Origin: Pigmentiphaga litoralis
GTDB taxonomy: Bacteria > Pseudomonadota > Gammaproteobacteria > Burkholderiales > Burkholderiaceae_B
Direction: 5' to 3'
DNA: 64,000 nucleotides
Assembly (NCBI RefSeq): GCF_014651835.1
Contig: NZ_BMXQ01000001.1
Coordinates: 620,001-684,000, forward strand
The notes below the pieces were generated by a model. That model ran no database searches. It was not told the origin of the DNA and saw only the letters and a list, made by a program, of their open reading frames with translations. The position numbers were made by a program, and so were the translations under genes. Shown here in pieces: positions 7,701-18,414 of this stretch; within the stretch, counting starts at the first letter, position 1, and each line of letters begins with the position of its first letter.

Positions 7701-10388
7701 CTATTGAGCGGGTACGCGTGGATCACCACCCACGGCGATCTGCGCCACGTTGCCGCCGCGCAGCCAGACCGCCAGATGCTGGTCCGGACTGCGCAACAGG
7801 AGAGCGCGGCCGCTGCCTCGGTGGCCGACGCCTTCGGCACCATCCTGGCCGAACTGAAGGCGGACCCGGCTGTAGTGCTAAATGCGCCGCAGGTCCGTCA
7901 GGCCCGGCTGGACACGGTTGCTGGCAAATTGACGAGCTGGCTCGCCAACACCGAACAGCTGTCCAAATGGGTGGCCTATCGCGAGCGTGCGGATACGGCG
8001 CGTCAAGCGGGGCTGGCCGCGTTGGCCGACCGGCTGGCCGATGGCGGCCTGGCGCCCAATGACGCTGGCACGACCTTCGACATGGCTTATCACGAAGCCA
8101 TCCTTGGCGAGATGATCGCGCAGGCGCCGGACCTGGGCCGGTTCGATGGCGCGCTGCACAGCCGCCATGTGCAGGAATTTGCCAACCTGGATCGTGAACG
8201 TATTGCCGGCGCCCGCATCCAGGTCGCCAGCGCGCACTACCGCCGCATTCCGCCCCGCGACGGCGGCATCGGCGCAGTGGGCGTGCTGCGGGCCGAGATG
8301 GCCAAGCGCCGCGCCCACTTGCCGATCCGGCAACTGGTGCTCAAGGCCGGTCCGGCCATCCAGGCGCTCAAGCCCGTCATGATGATGAGCCCCTTGTCGG
8401 TGGCGCAGTTCCTGTCGCCGGGCAGTCTGACGTTCGACCTGCTGGTGATGGACGAAGCCAGTCAGATCCAGCCCGTCGATGCGATGGGGGCCATTGCCCG
8501 GTGCAAGCAGGTCGTGGTGGTGGGTGACGAGCGCCAGTTGCCGCCCACCAAGTTCTTTTCCAAGATCACCGAGTCGCAGACCGACGATGAAGACGACGAC
8601 ACCCAGGTGTCCGACATCGAGAGCATCCTCGGCCTGTTCACCGCGCGCGGGCTGCCCCAGCGCATGCTGCGCTGGCATTACCGCAGCCGTCATCAATCAT
8701 TGATCGCGATCTCGAACACGCAGTTCTACGAGAACAAGCTGTACATCGTTCCGAGTCCCTATACGCAAGAAGCCGGCATGGGGCTGCGGTTCCATCATGT
8801 GCCCGAGGGCGTGTTCGATTCGGGCGGCAGTGGGGCCAACGTGATCGAAGCGCGCGTGGTGGCCGCGGCCATCCTGGCGCATGCGCAGCAGTCGCCCGAG
8901 CTGTCCCTGGGCGTGGCGACGTTTTCCGTATCCCAGCGCAAGGCCATCACCGATGAGCTGGAAACCTTGCGGCGCGCCCATCCCGGAACCGAAGGGTTCT
9001 TTGGCGGACACCCGAGCGAACCCTTTTTTGTGAAGAACCTGGAAAACGTCCAGGGCGACGAACGCGACGTGATCATGATCTCGGTCGGTTACGCACGGAA
9101 CACGCAGGGCAACCTGACGATGCGCTTCGGCCCCCTGGGCGCTGAGGGCGGCGAGCGCCGCCTGAATGTGCTGATCAGCCGGGCCAAGCGGCGCTGTGAC
9201 GTGTTCGCGTCGATCACCGACGAGGACATCGATCTGGAACGTGCCAAGGGCAAGGGTGTCTTTGCGTTCAAGCTGTTCCTGCATTACGCGCGCACCGGCC
9301 GGCTGGACCTGGGGCAGAACACCGCCCGCGACGCCCAGCACGTGTTCGAAGCCCAGGTGGCAACGGCCCTGCAGGCCAGGGGGTACCAGGTCCACCCGCG
9401 GGTCGGGATCGCCGGTATCTTCATCGACCTGGCCGTAGCCGACGCTGCCTATCCTGGCCGCTACCTGCTGGGCATCGAATGCGATGGCACGGCCTACCGG
9501 TCGGCCCGTTCGGCGCGGGACCGCGACCGGCTCCGCCAGTCGGTCCTTGAAGATCATGGCTGGCGGGTGCATCGCATCTGGAGCGTCGATTGGTTCCAGC
9601 GGCCGCAGGAACAACTGGATCGGGTGGTCGCCGCCATCGAGGCCGTCAAGGCCGAACTGGCGGACGATGCGGCACGGATTGCGTCTGCCCAGGCATCTGG
9701 CCAGGGCAATACTCCGGCCGGTCAGAGCGCCGGCACAGTGCCGCGCCGCGCCGTTCCGGTCGACATCGTGACGGTGGATCGCGGCGACATGACGGCGATC
9801 GGGCTGGTGGATTCCCTGGACGCTACGTCGCCTGACGCCATCTATGTCGAAGCCACCCTGGATCGCCCCGGCTCCTGGGAATTGCATGACACGCCGGCCC
9901 GCGTGATGGCCGACCTGGTCAGGCAGGTGGTCGCGGTGGAATCGCCCGTGCACATCGATGAAGTCATTGTCCGGGTCCGCACGGCCTGGGGCCTGCAACG
10001 CGCCGGCGCCCGCATCGAAGCGGCCGTGGGGCAGGGCGTGCAGCAGGCCGTGGCCGACGGTGCGATCGAACGCGATGGCGATTTTCTGGTGCAGCCGGGC
10101 AAGGCGCCGGTGCTGCGCGATCGGCGCAACGCGCTGTCGGCCGGTCTGCGCAAGCCCGAAATGATTGCGCCGGCCGAGATTGCCGCGGGTATTGTCCAGG
10201 TCGTCGGCGATCACCTTGGCGCGGCCGACGAAGAGATCGTTCTGGCCGTCGCGCGCTTGCTCGGCTTCAAGTCGACCAGCGCGCCGCTGCGCAAGCTGCT
10301 GGCCGCGGGGATCGATGACCTGCTGGCCGATGGCGCCCTGGCGCGGCGCAACGCGCTGATCGTCTTGCAGGACCAGGCGGCTGCATGA
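4755..10388 (+). CDS. DUF4011-SF1 helicase-nuclease-DUF3320 protein (defence-type)
   Basis: This is a single 1877-residue polypeptide. Domains in order: DUF4011 (about 15-330; LLDLSARNRLLN, LFLALGTLKWVD, APLLLVPVTLER); the first part of an SF1 helicase with Walker A GPPGTGKSQ (about 346-354); a helical insertion of roughly 880 residues; Walker B MDEASQIQP (about 1231), GDERQLPP and the late motif LISRAKRR (about 1470); a Vsr/PD-(D/E)XK-like nuclease (about 1530-1620; IDLAV, IECDG, ARDRDRLR, GWRVHRIWS); and DUF3320 plus a second winged-helix-like repeat at the end. Nuclease acidic residues are present. As I recall, proteins of this architecture have been reported as single-gene anti-phage systems and as parts of helicase-based defence arrays. 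The stop codon overlaps the next start (ATGA). The start was chosen as the ATG at 4755, which precedes the first conserved block closely. Confidence 0.93.
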   Translation: MSVTPPSLFQSSLTPELKLERARLELLDLSARNRLLNVPKFSKTAKTVDVVGEKTAEVFRLLVRETKSFSFVAGRPDRPERGEAQEGEGTDEEGQWSADYDVTPEDAELDARGVMRRHADTRLQTRMTPKGLQKRLLDMYHDARTLEEEQGVNILFLALGTLKWVDPKNKDNARHAPLLLVPVTLERAKAGERFSLRARQEEITSNLSLEAWLDREHGLAMPPFDATDDFNPVTYLAAVAQAVSTKAGWQVEPDDIVLGFFSFAKFLMYRDLDPANWPDQGILNQPVVRSLLGDGFESDGESVSDDVAIDDLIPPADMLHIVDADSSQTLAIHDVRKGRNLVIQGPPGTGKSQTIANVIAAAVADGKTVLFVAEKMAALEVVKRRLDSAGVGDACLELHSNKANKRALLQELRRTWELGAPRADFPSNVVTRLQAARDGLNSHVTRMHTPLEPSALSPFDVVGQMVRLRREGQRPVDLQLEGATTWTPDDVRDRARLVHELSQRIDDIGRPATHPWYGIGLDMVLPTLVERLTPRLQDLADRMNRLQANVRELENALALDPAVTSFDDTRRLTDKAELLATVPAFLSADALSSTVWDDRSADVRAVLEQGQAYAEQEAALRPMLQAGAITRDDLRPLQEGLSALPAGFPLDAIAAAREVVAMLPRLVLEAQRLAAELGSAANTDTFAAIARLATTAERVAKAPDASPEAFAATVWSHGVEQANDLAQAVATLEHSRAAIGEQLLDTAWTTDVAAARQALATHTGMFKMLNGDWRKARALARSLVRDPQLPVSDIVGLFDVLLRGQAAAGRIRADHSFGLSAFGGDWRGERSTSAPLLALVEWMRTLQGLGDEPRLLAGRLAERSAVGARAAQLRQLIEQARPAMQQLGQAYATSVADAFDGAATLDHASLAVVGQRAATLVQTDDLSRQWFVDPPQDLGARNALVDRLATLHAAHAAIAAHAELGAAAFADAWHAQASDWSQLLSGYAWITTHGDLRHVAAAQPDRQMLVRTAQQESAAAASVADAFGTILAELKADPAVVLNAPQVRQARLDTVAGKLTSWLANTEQLSKWVAYRERADTARQAGLAALADRLADGGLAPNDAGTTFDMAYHEAILGEMIAQAPDLGRFDGALHSRHVQEFANLDRERIAGARIQVASAHYRRIPPRDGGIGAVGVLRAEMAKRRAHLPIRQLVLKAGPAIQALKPVMMMSPLSVAQFLSPGSLTFDLLVMDEASQIQPVDAMGAIARCKQVVVVGDERQLPPTKFFSKITESQTDDEDDDTQVSDIESILGLFTARGLPQRMLRWHYRSRHQSLIAISNTQFYENKLYIVPSPYTQEAGMGLRFHHVPEGVFDSGGSGANVIEARVVAAAILAHAQQSPELSLGVATFSVSQRKAITDELETLRRAHPGTEGFFGGHPSEPFFVKNLENVQGDERDVIMISVGYARNTQGNLTMRFGPLGAEGGERRLNVLISRAKRRCDVFASITDEDIDLERAKGKGVFAFKLFLHYARTGRLDLGQNTARDAQHVFEAQVATALQARGYQVHPRVGIAGIFIDLAVADAAYPGRYLLGIECDGTAYRSARSARDRDRLRQSVLEDHGWRVHRIWSVDWFQRPQEQLDRVVAAIEAVKAELADDAARIASAQASGQGNTPAGQSAGTVPRRAVPVDIVTVDRGDMTAIGLVDSLDATSPDAIYVEATLDRPGSWELHDTPARVMADLVRQVVAVESPVHIDEVIVRVRTAWGLQRAGARIEAAVGQGVQQAVADGAIERDGDFLVQPGKAPVLRDRRNALSAGLRKPEMIAPAEIAAGIVQVVGDHLGAADEEIVLAVARLLGFKSTSAPLRKLLAAGIDDLLADGALARRNALIVLQDQAAA

Positions 10389-10786
10389 GCCCGACCTTTC
10401 CGATCCGGACCGAATGTCCGCCTGGCGCCTGCGAATGCGACCGGGAACGCCTGCTGGCGGATCCCGAGGCAGACCTGCGCGTGCTGATGCTGACCAAGGA
10501 AGAAGAAAAGAAGCTGGTGGCGCGGCTGGAAAACCTGGCGGACCTGGCCGAACTGCGGCGGTTCGAGGAACGGCTGCGGGCCCAGCTGGGCATCGTCATC
10601 CGGGTCGAGCCGGGCGCCCGTGAAGTGCGCACGGCCCGCGGGATCGCCATCGAAGTCGAAGCGCGCCCCGGCCTCTGCCGCAAGACACGCCAGACGATTC
10701 CCGCCGCGATCCGGCGGTCGCTCGAAAAGAACCCCGAGATCGTCTATGCGCTGCTGAACGCCCGCGACCTGCTCGGCGACGCATGA
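10385..10786 (+). CDS. 133-residue partner of the helicase/nuclease, unknown function
   Basis: I cannot assign this protein to a named family. It overlaps the stop of the giant helicase/nuclease gene by four bases (ATGA), so the two are coupled. Visible features: an N-terminal cysteine cluster (C11, C16 and C18, spaced C-x4-C-x-C, followed by DRERLL); a charged helix (about 37-68; KEEEKKLVARLENL); a short beta segment (LGIVIRVEPGAREVRTARG); a fourth Cys (C98) in GLCRKTRQT; and a C-terminal helical part (IPAAIRRSLEKNPEIVYALL). It has no signal peptide. Four cysteines could bind a metal; that is inference. From memory, similar small proteins accompany DUF4011/DUF3320 genes in other proteobacteria without an assigned role. 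Confidence 0.85.
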   Translation: MSPTFPIRTECPPGACECDRERLLADPEADLRVLMLTKEEEKKLVARLENLADLAELRRFEERLRAQLGIVIRVEPGAREVRTARGIAIEVEARPGLCRKTRQTIPAAIRRSLEKNPEIVYALLNARDLLGDA

Positions 10787-10864
10787 TTTACCGGGCGACC
10801 CAAGCGGGTGCTTCTGTTGGAAGCCCCATATCGTCTAATATCTAAGGCGGTGCGTTTTCGTGCG

Positions 10865-10877
10865 GCGCTTCAAGCGC
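10865..10877. promoter_or_regulatory. Perfect short palindrome upstream of icd
   Basis: GCGCTT-C-AAGCGC, 52 bases before the icd start, within the 142-base gap between the helicase partner and icd. It may be an operator or a leader hairpin. There is no T-run, so it is not a good terminator. I could not settle on promoter boxes in this gap. Confidence 0.3.
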
Positions 10878-10907
10878 GCGAAGGCAGACAAGTTTTGCTA
10901 TCCCTGA

Positions 10908-13157
<2,250 letters not shown>

Positions 13158-13182
13158 GACGCGTCAGTTTGTGAACGGGTAA

Positions 13183-13210
13183 GACAAGGCCGCCGAAAGG
13201 CGGCTTTGTC
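13183..13210 (+). terminator. Intrinsic terminator of icd
   Basis: A long stem (GACAAGGCCGCC with GGCGGCTTTGTC, one G-T wobble) closed by a GAAA tetraloop, 25 bases after the icd stop. The T-run is short, but stem strength and position make termination likely. Confidence 0.8.
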
Positions 13211-13255
13211 ATTGGTGGACGGACAAAAAGGCGCTGTCAGAAACCTGCAACCCGA

Positions 13256-13287
13256 TTGCGTTAGGCTTACAATGCAATATAGTTGCA
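13256..13287 (+). promoter_or_regulatory. Candidate promoter with inverted repeat over the -10 box
   Basis: A -35-like TTGCGT (13256-13261), a 16-base spacer and a -10-like TATAGT (13278-13283) lie about 60 bases before the DUF2946 gene. A perfect inverted repeat TGCAA-TATAG-TTGCA (13273-13287) covers the -10 box, the place expected for a repressor. The regulator is unknown; a metal-responsive one would fit the genes downstream. Confidence 0.45.
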
Positions 13288-13345
13288 CCTTCGCGCCGCG
13301 CACGAGCGGGGCTCGCGATCGCGCGTTCAGGCTTTCAGGTCGTCC

Positions 13346-13819
13346 ATGCCGTTTTTCCGCCAGTTCATCGCTTATCTGATGATTGCCGTGTTCTTCAACA
13401 CCGCGATCGGCGTGCCCCTGCACGCGGCGGAACATGTGAAGAATGCGGGCGCGGCAAGGCAGGCGGACATGCGCGCGGCCGGGCAGGGCGCGGGACAGGT
13501 TGCTGCCCAGGCGGCAGCGCAAGCCGCCGCGTCAGCCCCGTCCTCGTCCGAACTGGCCGAGCTGACCACCCTGTTCGCGCAAGACGCCTCGGAGGTGCCC
13601 GGTCGCCATACACCCGACACGCGGCCCGACGCGCATACCGCTGCCGAATCCTGCGCCGTTTGCGCGTCGCTGAACTTGCTTGTGACGGCCTTTGTGATCT
13701 GGCCCATGGCGCCGCCCGTCGTGCCGGCTGCCTTTGCTGTTCCTTCTTCCTACGTCTCCCCCGCATTCGCCGCAGCAGGGCAGTGGCCCTTCGCTGCTCG
13801 CGATCCTCCGCGCGCCTGA
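13346..13819 (+). CDS. DUF2946 protein, CruR-like copper-sensing leader peptide
   Basis: This 157-residue DUF2946 protein has an N-terminal hydrophobic signal segment (residues 5-27), a long Ala/Gln-rich linker, a CxxC motif (C103, C106 in ESCAVCAS), a second hydrophobic stretch (108-121) and a C-terminus with consecutive prolines (RDPPRA, 152-157). In Bordetella, a DUF2946 protein called CruR is known to be translated upstream of a TonB copper importer. Its CxxC binds copper on the nascent chain and its terminal prolines affect ribosome progress, which controls Rho-dependent termination before the receptor gene. All of these parts are seen here, ahead of a TonB receptor. Transfer of the function is inference. 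The ATG at 13346 gives the signal-like start. Confidence 0.8.
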   Translation: MPFFRQFIAYLMIAVFFNTAIGVPLHAAEHVKNAGAARQADMRAAGQGAGQVAAQAAAQAAASAPSSSELAELTTLFAQDASEVPGRHTPDTRPDAHTAAESCAVCASLNLLVTAFVIWPMAPPVVPAAFAVPSSYVSPAFAAAGQWPFAARDPPRA

Positions 13820-13930
13820 TCTTCCTGCGTGCTGGCCCCGGCCACGCACCGCGTCCTGCCGCCTGCACGATCCGACCTGGTTCCGTCCTGTCCCCATGAC
13901 GGCGCCGACGTCGTGCAGACCTTTCCTGCC
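13820..13930 (+). promoter_or_regulatory. C-rich leader between DUF2946 and receptor genes
   Basis: By hand count, 13821-13930 has 49 C against 29 G, with little secondary structure that I can see. A C-over-G-biased, untranslated stretch behind a leader gene is what Rho-dependent termination requires. Its status as a regulatory leader depends on the CruR-like reading of the upstream gene. Confidence 0.4.
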
Positions 13931-16168
13931 ATGCCCCAGACCGTTGCTTCACGCCGGCGCGGGGCCGCATTCTCGAGCCTTGCCATGTCCACGTCCACTT
14001 CCACGGCGATCTTCGCCCCGGTCCCGCTCGCACTCGCCCTGAGCGCCCTCTGGGCATTCCAACCCGCCGCCGCCCAAACGCCCGCCGACCCCTCGACCGC
14101 GCAGACGTCCGAAGCCCCCGTCGGTGTGCTGCTGCCGACGGTCGAGGTCGTTGGCGGTGGCGCGACCGGTGGCACCTACCAGCCCGACGACGTGCGCGCG
14201 GCCAAGACCGACCTGCCGCTGCGCGAGCTGCCGCAGTCGGTGCGCATCATGTCGCGCGAAACGTTGGACGACCTGGGCGCTACCCGCCTGGACGACGTGA
14301 TCGAAACCGTGGCGGGTGTTTCCCGGCAACACAACTTTGGCGGCCTGTGGGACAACGTCGCGATTCGCGGCCTGCCCGGCAACGAGAACACCGGGTCGGC
14401 GACCTTGCTGAATGGCTTTGCAGGCAACCGCGGCTTCAACGCGCCGCGCGACCTGGCGGGGGTCGAGCGGATCGAATTCCTGAAGGGACCGGCGGCCGCC
14501 TTGTACGGCAGCAGCGAACCGGGCGGCACGCTTAACATCGTGTCCAAACGCCCCCGGTGGACGGCCGCCAATGCCATCGACACGCAGGTGAGCAGCCAGG
14601 GGTTCGCGCGCGGCGCGCTCGACAGCACCGGGCCGCTCAGCAGCTCGGTGGCCTACCGCCTTAACGTCGCGGCTGAAGGCGGCAACACCTTTCGCGACCA
14701 CGTCAACAGCAACCGGCAGGTGTTCGCGCCGGCGCTGACCTGGAAGCTGAGCAACGACACGATGCTGGAATACGTGGGCGAAGTGCTGCGCCATTCTGCG
14801 AACCTGGATCGCGGGGTCGTTGCGGTCAACAACCGGCTGGGCGCCATTCCACGGTCGCGTTTTCTGGGCGAGCCGTCGGACGGCCGCATGACGGTCAAGA
14901 ACCAGGCCCACCAGCTCGTGCTGTCGCATCAGTGGAATGACAGCTGGCGCAGCCGTGTCGGCCTGTCGTACCGCGACACGTCGCTCGACGGCTTTTCGAC
15001 GGAAGCCAGCAGCCTGTCGGCCAGCGGCATCCTCAACCGGCAACGGCGCTTTCGCAACTATCAGTCGCACGATGTGGGGGTGCAGGCCGAAGTGCAGGGC
15101 AACGTCAGCACGGGCGTCCTCAAGCATGACTTGCTGATCGGCGTCGAGACCTTCCACTACAACATGGACACGCTGGCGCTGCGCGCCAACCCGACAGCCG
15201 CCGCGCCGTACGCCATCGACATCTACCAGCCTGTCTATGGCCAGCCGCAGCCCGTGCCAGCGCCCAACACGGCCACATTGGAACGCCAGCGCGGCACGGC
15301 CCTGTACCTGCAAGATGCCATCGAGCTGGCGCCCCAGTGGCGGCTGCTGGGCGGTGTACGTGTCGACACGACGCGGCAGTCGCTGCTCAATCGCCGCAGC
15401 GGCATCACGACCTCGCAAGACCCGACCGCGACGTCACCCAAGCTGGGTGTCAGCTGGCTGCCGAATCGGCAGTGGACGGTGTATGCGAATGCGGGCACGT
15501 CGTTCCGGCCCAATGCCGGCGCCGATTTCCAGACCCGCAGTTTCAAGCCGGAGGAAGGCCGCGCCATGGAACTGGGAAGCAAGTGGGAAAACGCGGACCA
15601 GACGCTGGGCGCGACCGCATCGCTGTTCGACATCCGCAAACGCAACGTCCTGACGGGCGACCCGGGTAATCCAGGCTTTTCGATTTCGGCCGGCGAGGTG
15701 CGCAGCCGCGGCTTCGAGGCCGAGGCGAACGGCCAGGTCTCGCGCCACTGGCGCATCAACGCGAGTCTGGCGGTGACCGACGTCGAAGTCCGACAAGACA
15801 ATACGCTGGAAGTCGGCGGCCGGCTGCTGAACACGCCTGCCGTGACTGCCAGTGTGCTGACGATGTACGAAGACGTGCTGGCCAACGGCGACCGTTATGG
15901 TCTGGGCGGCGGCGTGACCCACGTCGGCAAGCGGTTGGGTGAAGCGCGGACGCAGGCCCAGGCTGACCGAGGCGAAGCTGCCTTCATGCTGCCGGCCTAT
16001 ACCGTGGCCCGGCTCAGCGCCTACTGGCGCCTGAACCCCAAGATGCGGCTGTCGGTTGACGTTCACAACCTGTTCGACAAGACGACGTACGTCAGTTCGT
16101 ACAACCGCCTGTGGGTGGCGCCGGGCGCGTCGCGCACCGTCATCGTCGGCCTTCATGCCAACTTCTAA
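13931..16168 (+). CDS. TonB-dependent receptor (siderophore-receptor subclass, probably copper)
   Basis: This outer-membrane ligand-gated porin has a signal peptide (ending PAAAQT), a plug domain (ELPQSVRIMSRETLDDLGATRLDDVIETVAGVS, GLPGNENTG, VERIEFLKGPAAALYGSSEPGG) and a 22-strand barrel ending in the expected aromatic residue (VGLHANF). It belongs to the FhuA/FpvA-like subclass of receptors, but the DUF2946 gene upstream points to copper or a copper complex rather than iron. The start is uncertain: ATG at 13931 includes an Arg-rich n-region, ATG at 13985 gives a minimal signal peptide, and a GTG at 13829 is also open. None has a strong ribosome site. The ABC genes follow after nine bases. 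Confidence 0.93.
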   Translation: MPQTVASRRRGAAFSSLAMSTSTSTAIFAPVPLALALSALWAFQPAAAQTPADPSTAQTSEAPVGVLLPTVEVVGGGATGGTYQPDDVRAAKTDLPLRELPQSVRIMSRETLDDLGATRLDDVIETVAGVSRQHNFGGLWDNVAIRGLPGNENTGSATLLNGFAGNRGFNAPRDLAGVERIEFLKGPAAALYGSSEPGGTLNIVSKRPRWTAANAIDTQVSSQGFARGALDSTGPLSSSVAYRLNVAAEGGNTFRDHVNSNRQVFAPALTWKLSNDTMLEYVGEVLRHSANLDRGVVAVNNRLGAIPRSRFLGEPSDGRMTVKNQAHQLVLSHQWNDSWRSRVGLSYRDTSLDGFSTEASSLSASGILNRQRRFRNYQSHDVGVQAEVQGNVSTGVLKHDLLIGVETFHYNMDTLALRANPTAAAPYAIDIYQPVYGQPQPVPAPNTATLERQRGTALYLQDAIELAPQWRLLGGVRVDTTRQSLLNRRSGITTSQDPTATSPKLGVSWLPNRQWTVYANAGTSFRPNAGADFQTRSFKPEEGRAMELGSKWENADQTLGATASLFDIRKRNVLTGDPGNPGFSISAGEVRSRGFEAEANGQVSRHWRINASLAVTDVEVRQDNTLEVGGRLLNTPAVTASVLTMYEDVLANGDRYGLGGGVTHVGKRLGEARTQAQADRGEAAFMLPAYTVARLSAYWRLNPKMRLSVDVHNLFDKTTYVSSYNRLWVAPGASRTVIVGLHANF

Positions 16169-16177
16169 GGAGACGCC

Positions 16178-16948
16178 ATGAACGCGCTGCTTCAAGCCGC
16201 CATGCCCCGCCGTGGCAAGCCCGTGCTGGAAGCCCGGGCCGTGACCGCGGGCTATCGTGACAAGACCATTCTTCACGGCCTGGACCTGGCCGTGCATGCC
16301 GGCGAAATCTACGCGCTGCTCGGCGGGAATGGCGCAGGCAAGACCACCACGCTCAGCCTGATGCTGGGCCTGATCGCGCCGACCTCCGGTTCCCTGAACG
16401 TAAACGGCGCCGACCCCTCCACCGATCCGGGAAGCGCACGGCGTCACCTGGCGTATATCCCCGAAAACGTCGCGTTGTACGAACACCTGACAGCGCGCGA
16501 AAACCTGGCCTACCTGCTTGATCTGGCCCGCCAGCAAGACGCGCATGCCGCCATCGAACCGGCCCTGTCCGCGGCCGGCCTCGCGTCATCGGCCTGGGAC
16601 CGTCGGGTGACCGGGTTCTCCAAAGGCATGCGGCAGAAAGTCGCGATCGCACTCGCGTTGGCGCGGCGCGTGCCCGCCTTGCTGCTGGACGAGCCGACGT
16701 CAGGCCTGGATCCGCAGGCCACGGCCGAATTCCATGCCGCCCTCGCCGTGCTGCGCGAGCGGGGTGTTGCGATGCTGATGGTGACGCACGACCTGCTGAG
16801 TGCGGCCGACGTAGCGGACCGCATCGGCTTTCTGGCATCGGGGCGCCTGACCGAGGTCGTCAGTTCCGCAGGTGCGGAACGGTTCGATGTGCGCGCGCTG
16901 TATCGCCGCTATACCGCCGGGAGCGAGCCATGCGCGTCGTCGTCCTGA
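16178..16948 (+). CDS. ABC transporter ATP-binding protein (ABC-2 type)
   Basis: This 256-residue ATPase subunit has Walker A GGNGAGKTT (about 49-57), a degenerate signature TGFSKGMRQK (the SKGM form common in ABC-2/NosF-like ATPases), Walker B LLLDEPTSGLD and the H-loop MVTHD. It energises the two DUF3526 permeases encoded next, with which it overlaps (19 bases into the first). A plus-strand GGAG lies seven bases before the ATG. The transport direction is not evident: ABC-2 systems are usually exporters, which contrasts with the uptake receptor encoded upstream. Confidence 0.94.
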   Translation: MNALLQAAMPRRGKPVLEARAVTAGYRDKTILHGLDLAVHAGEIYALLGGNGAGKTTTLSLMLGLIAPTSGSLNVNGADPSTDPGSARRHLAYIPENVALYEHLTARENLAYLLDLARQQDAHAAIEPALSAAGLASSAWDRRVTGFSKGMRQKVAIALALARRVPALLLDEPTSGLDPQATAEFHAALAVLRERGVAMLMVTHDLLSAADVADRIGFLASGRLTEVVSSAGAERFDVRALYRRYTAGSEPCASSS

Positions 16949-18414
16949 TCGCCCGCGACGCCTGGCGGCACATGCTGCGGGACCGCGTGGCCGTGATCGG
17001 AGCGCTGCTGTTGCTGGCGTTGACGGTGATCGCCGCCGCGACGTCGTATGAACGGCAACGCGACGCCACGGCCCAGCGCGAGCGCTACCAGGCAAACGTG
17101 GATCAACAGTTCGATGCCCAGCCCGACCGGCATCCCCATCGCATGGTGCATTACGGCCAATTCGTGTTCCGGCCCTTGAGCCCGCTTGCGGGATTCGACA
17201 GCGGCATCGATGCCTACACCGGCACCATGATCTTCCTGGAAGGGCATCGGCAGAACACCGCCAACTTCGGCGATGCACGGCAATCGTCGTCCTTGTTGCG
17301 GTTCGGCCAGCTGACGCCCGCGTTTGTCCTGCAGACGCTGGCGCCCCTGCTGCTGGTGTTTCTCGGCTTCGGCCTGGTGGCGCGCGAGCGGGCATCGGGC
17401 ACCTTGCGCATCCTGATCACGCAAGGGGTCAGTGGCCGGCAGGTGGTCGCGGGCAAGGCCCTGGCCTTGCTTGGCGCGGCTGCTGTCGTTCTGCTGCCCG
17501 GTGCGCTGGCGCTTGCCGTGCTGGCTTTTGGTAATGCCCAGGCCATGCTGTCGGCGGGCCTGCTCGTGGCGGGCTATGCCGGATGGCTGGCCGTGTGGGC
17601 GCTGGTCATCGTGGCCGTTTCCACCGTGTGCGCACTGCCCCGCGACGCTTTGATGGTTTTGCTGGCCGTGTGGGTCACGGTGGTCATCCTGCTCCCGCGC
17701 CTGGGCGCGGCGTGGGCCGACGCCCGTGTGCCATTGGCAACCCGCTTCGAGACCGACATTGCCATCGCGCGCGATCTGGCGGCCATCGGCGACAGCCATC
17801 GGCCGGACGATCCCCACTTTGCACGCTTCAAGGCAGACGTGCTCAAACGTTACGGTGTCACCCGGCTTGAAGATCTTCCCGTCAACTATCGCGGCCTGGT
17901 CGGCATGGAAGGCGAGCGCCTGACCAGTGCGCTGTTTGACCGGTACGCCACGGCGTCCTTCGAGCGCCAGGCGGCCCAGAGCGCCACGGTCGACAGCCTG
18001 GCATGGCTTGCGCCAACGCTGGCGGTGCGCCGCCTGTCGATGACGCTGACGCAAACCGATCTGCCGAGCTATCGGCGTTTTGTTGACCAGGCCGAGGCGT
18101 ATCGCTACCGGCTCGTGCAATCGCTGAACCAGCTGCAGGCCGAAAAAGTGGACTACACCAGTGAACGCAAAGGCGCCGAGTCGATGCGTATTGCGCAGTC
18201 GCATTGGGAAAGCATTCCCGACTTTGCCTTTGTGGCGGAAGACCCGCAAGCCGTGATCGCGCGGGCAGGGCAGCCGGCAATCGTTCTGCTGGCGTGGCTG
18301 CTGGTGGCCGTTGGCGCGCTGGCCCCGGCCGCAAGAACGCTGGATCGTCGCGCAGGCGCATCGCGTTTCGTGCGAGCGCCGGACGCAACCGCAACGCCGG
18401 AGGCCGCATCATGA
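16930..18414 (+). CDS. ABC-2 permease, DUF3526 family, first of pair
   Basis: This 494-residue membrane protein has a first transmembrane helix at about residues 19-38, a large extracytoplasmic loop, then a cluster of five or so helices (about 135-270), a second soluble region rich in charged residues, and a last helix (about 450-475). This layout with a long loop is that of DUF3526/ABC-2 family permeases. The soluble segment LAVRRLSMTLTQTDLPSYRRF, followed by a helix with repeated Tyr/Arg, is shared in position with the paralogue encoded next. The gene starts inside the ATPase gene and overlaps the following gene by ATGA. Confidence 0.88.
   Translation: MRVVVLIARDAWRHMLRDRVAVIGALLLLALTVIAAATSYERQRDATAQRERYQANVDQQFDAQPDRHPHRMVHYGQFVFRPLSPLAGFDSGIDAYTGTMIFLEGHRQNTANFGDARQSSSLLRFGQLTPAFVLQTLAPLLLVFLGFGLVARERASGTLRILITQGVSGRQVVAGKALALLGAAAVVLLPGALALAVLAFGNAQAMLSAGLLVAGYAGWLAVWALVIVAVSTVCALPRDALMVLLAVWVTVVILLPRLGAAWADARVPLATRFETDIAIARDLAAIGDSHRPDDPHFARFKADVLKRYGVTRLEDLPVNYRGLVGMEGERLTSALFDRYATASFERQAAQSATVDSLAWLAPTLAVRRLSMTLTQTDLPSYRRFVDQAEAYRYRLVQSLNQLQAEKVDYTSERKGAESMRIAQSHWESIPDFAFVAEDPQAVIARAGQPAIVLLAWLLVAVGALAPAARTLDRRAGASRFVRAPDATATPEAAS

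Noticed and set aside
8697-10214. A long open reading frame (505 codons) antisense to the helicase/nuclease gene
   Set aside because: It lies wholly inside the DUF4011/helicase gene, has no family motif and is His/Arg/Gly-rich as expected from the third-position bias of the sense gene.
13949-15418. A 489-codon open frame antisense to the TonB receptor
   Set aside because: It has no recognisable domain and lies fully inside the receptor gene; composition fits an antisense shadow.
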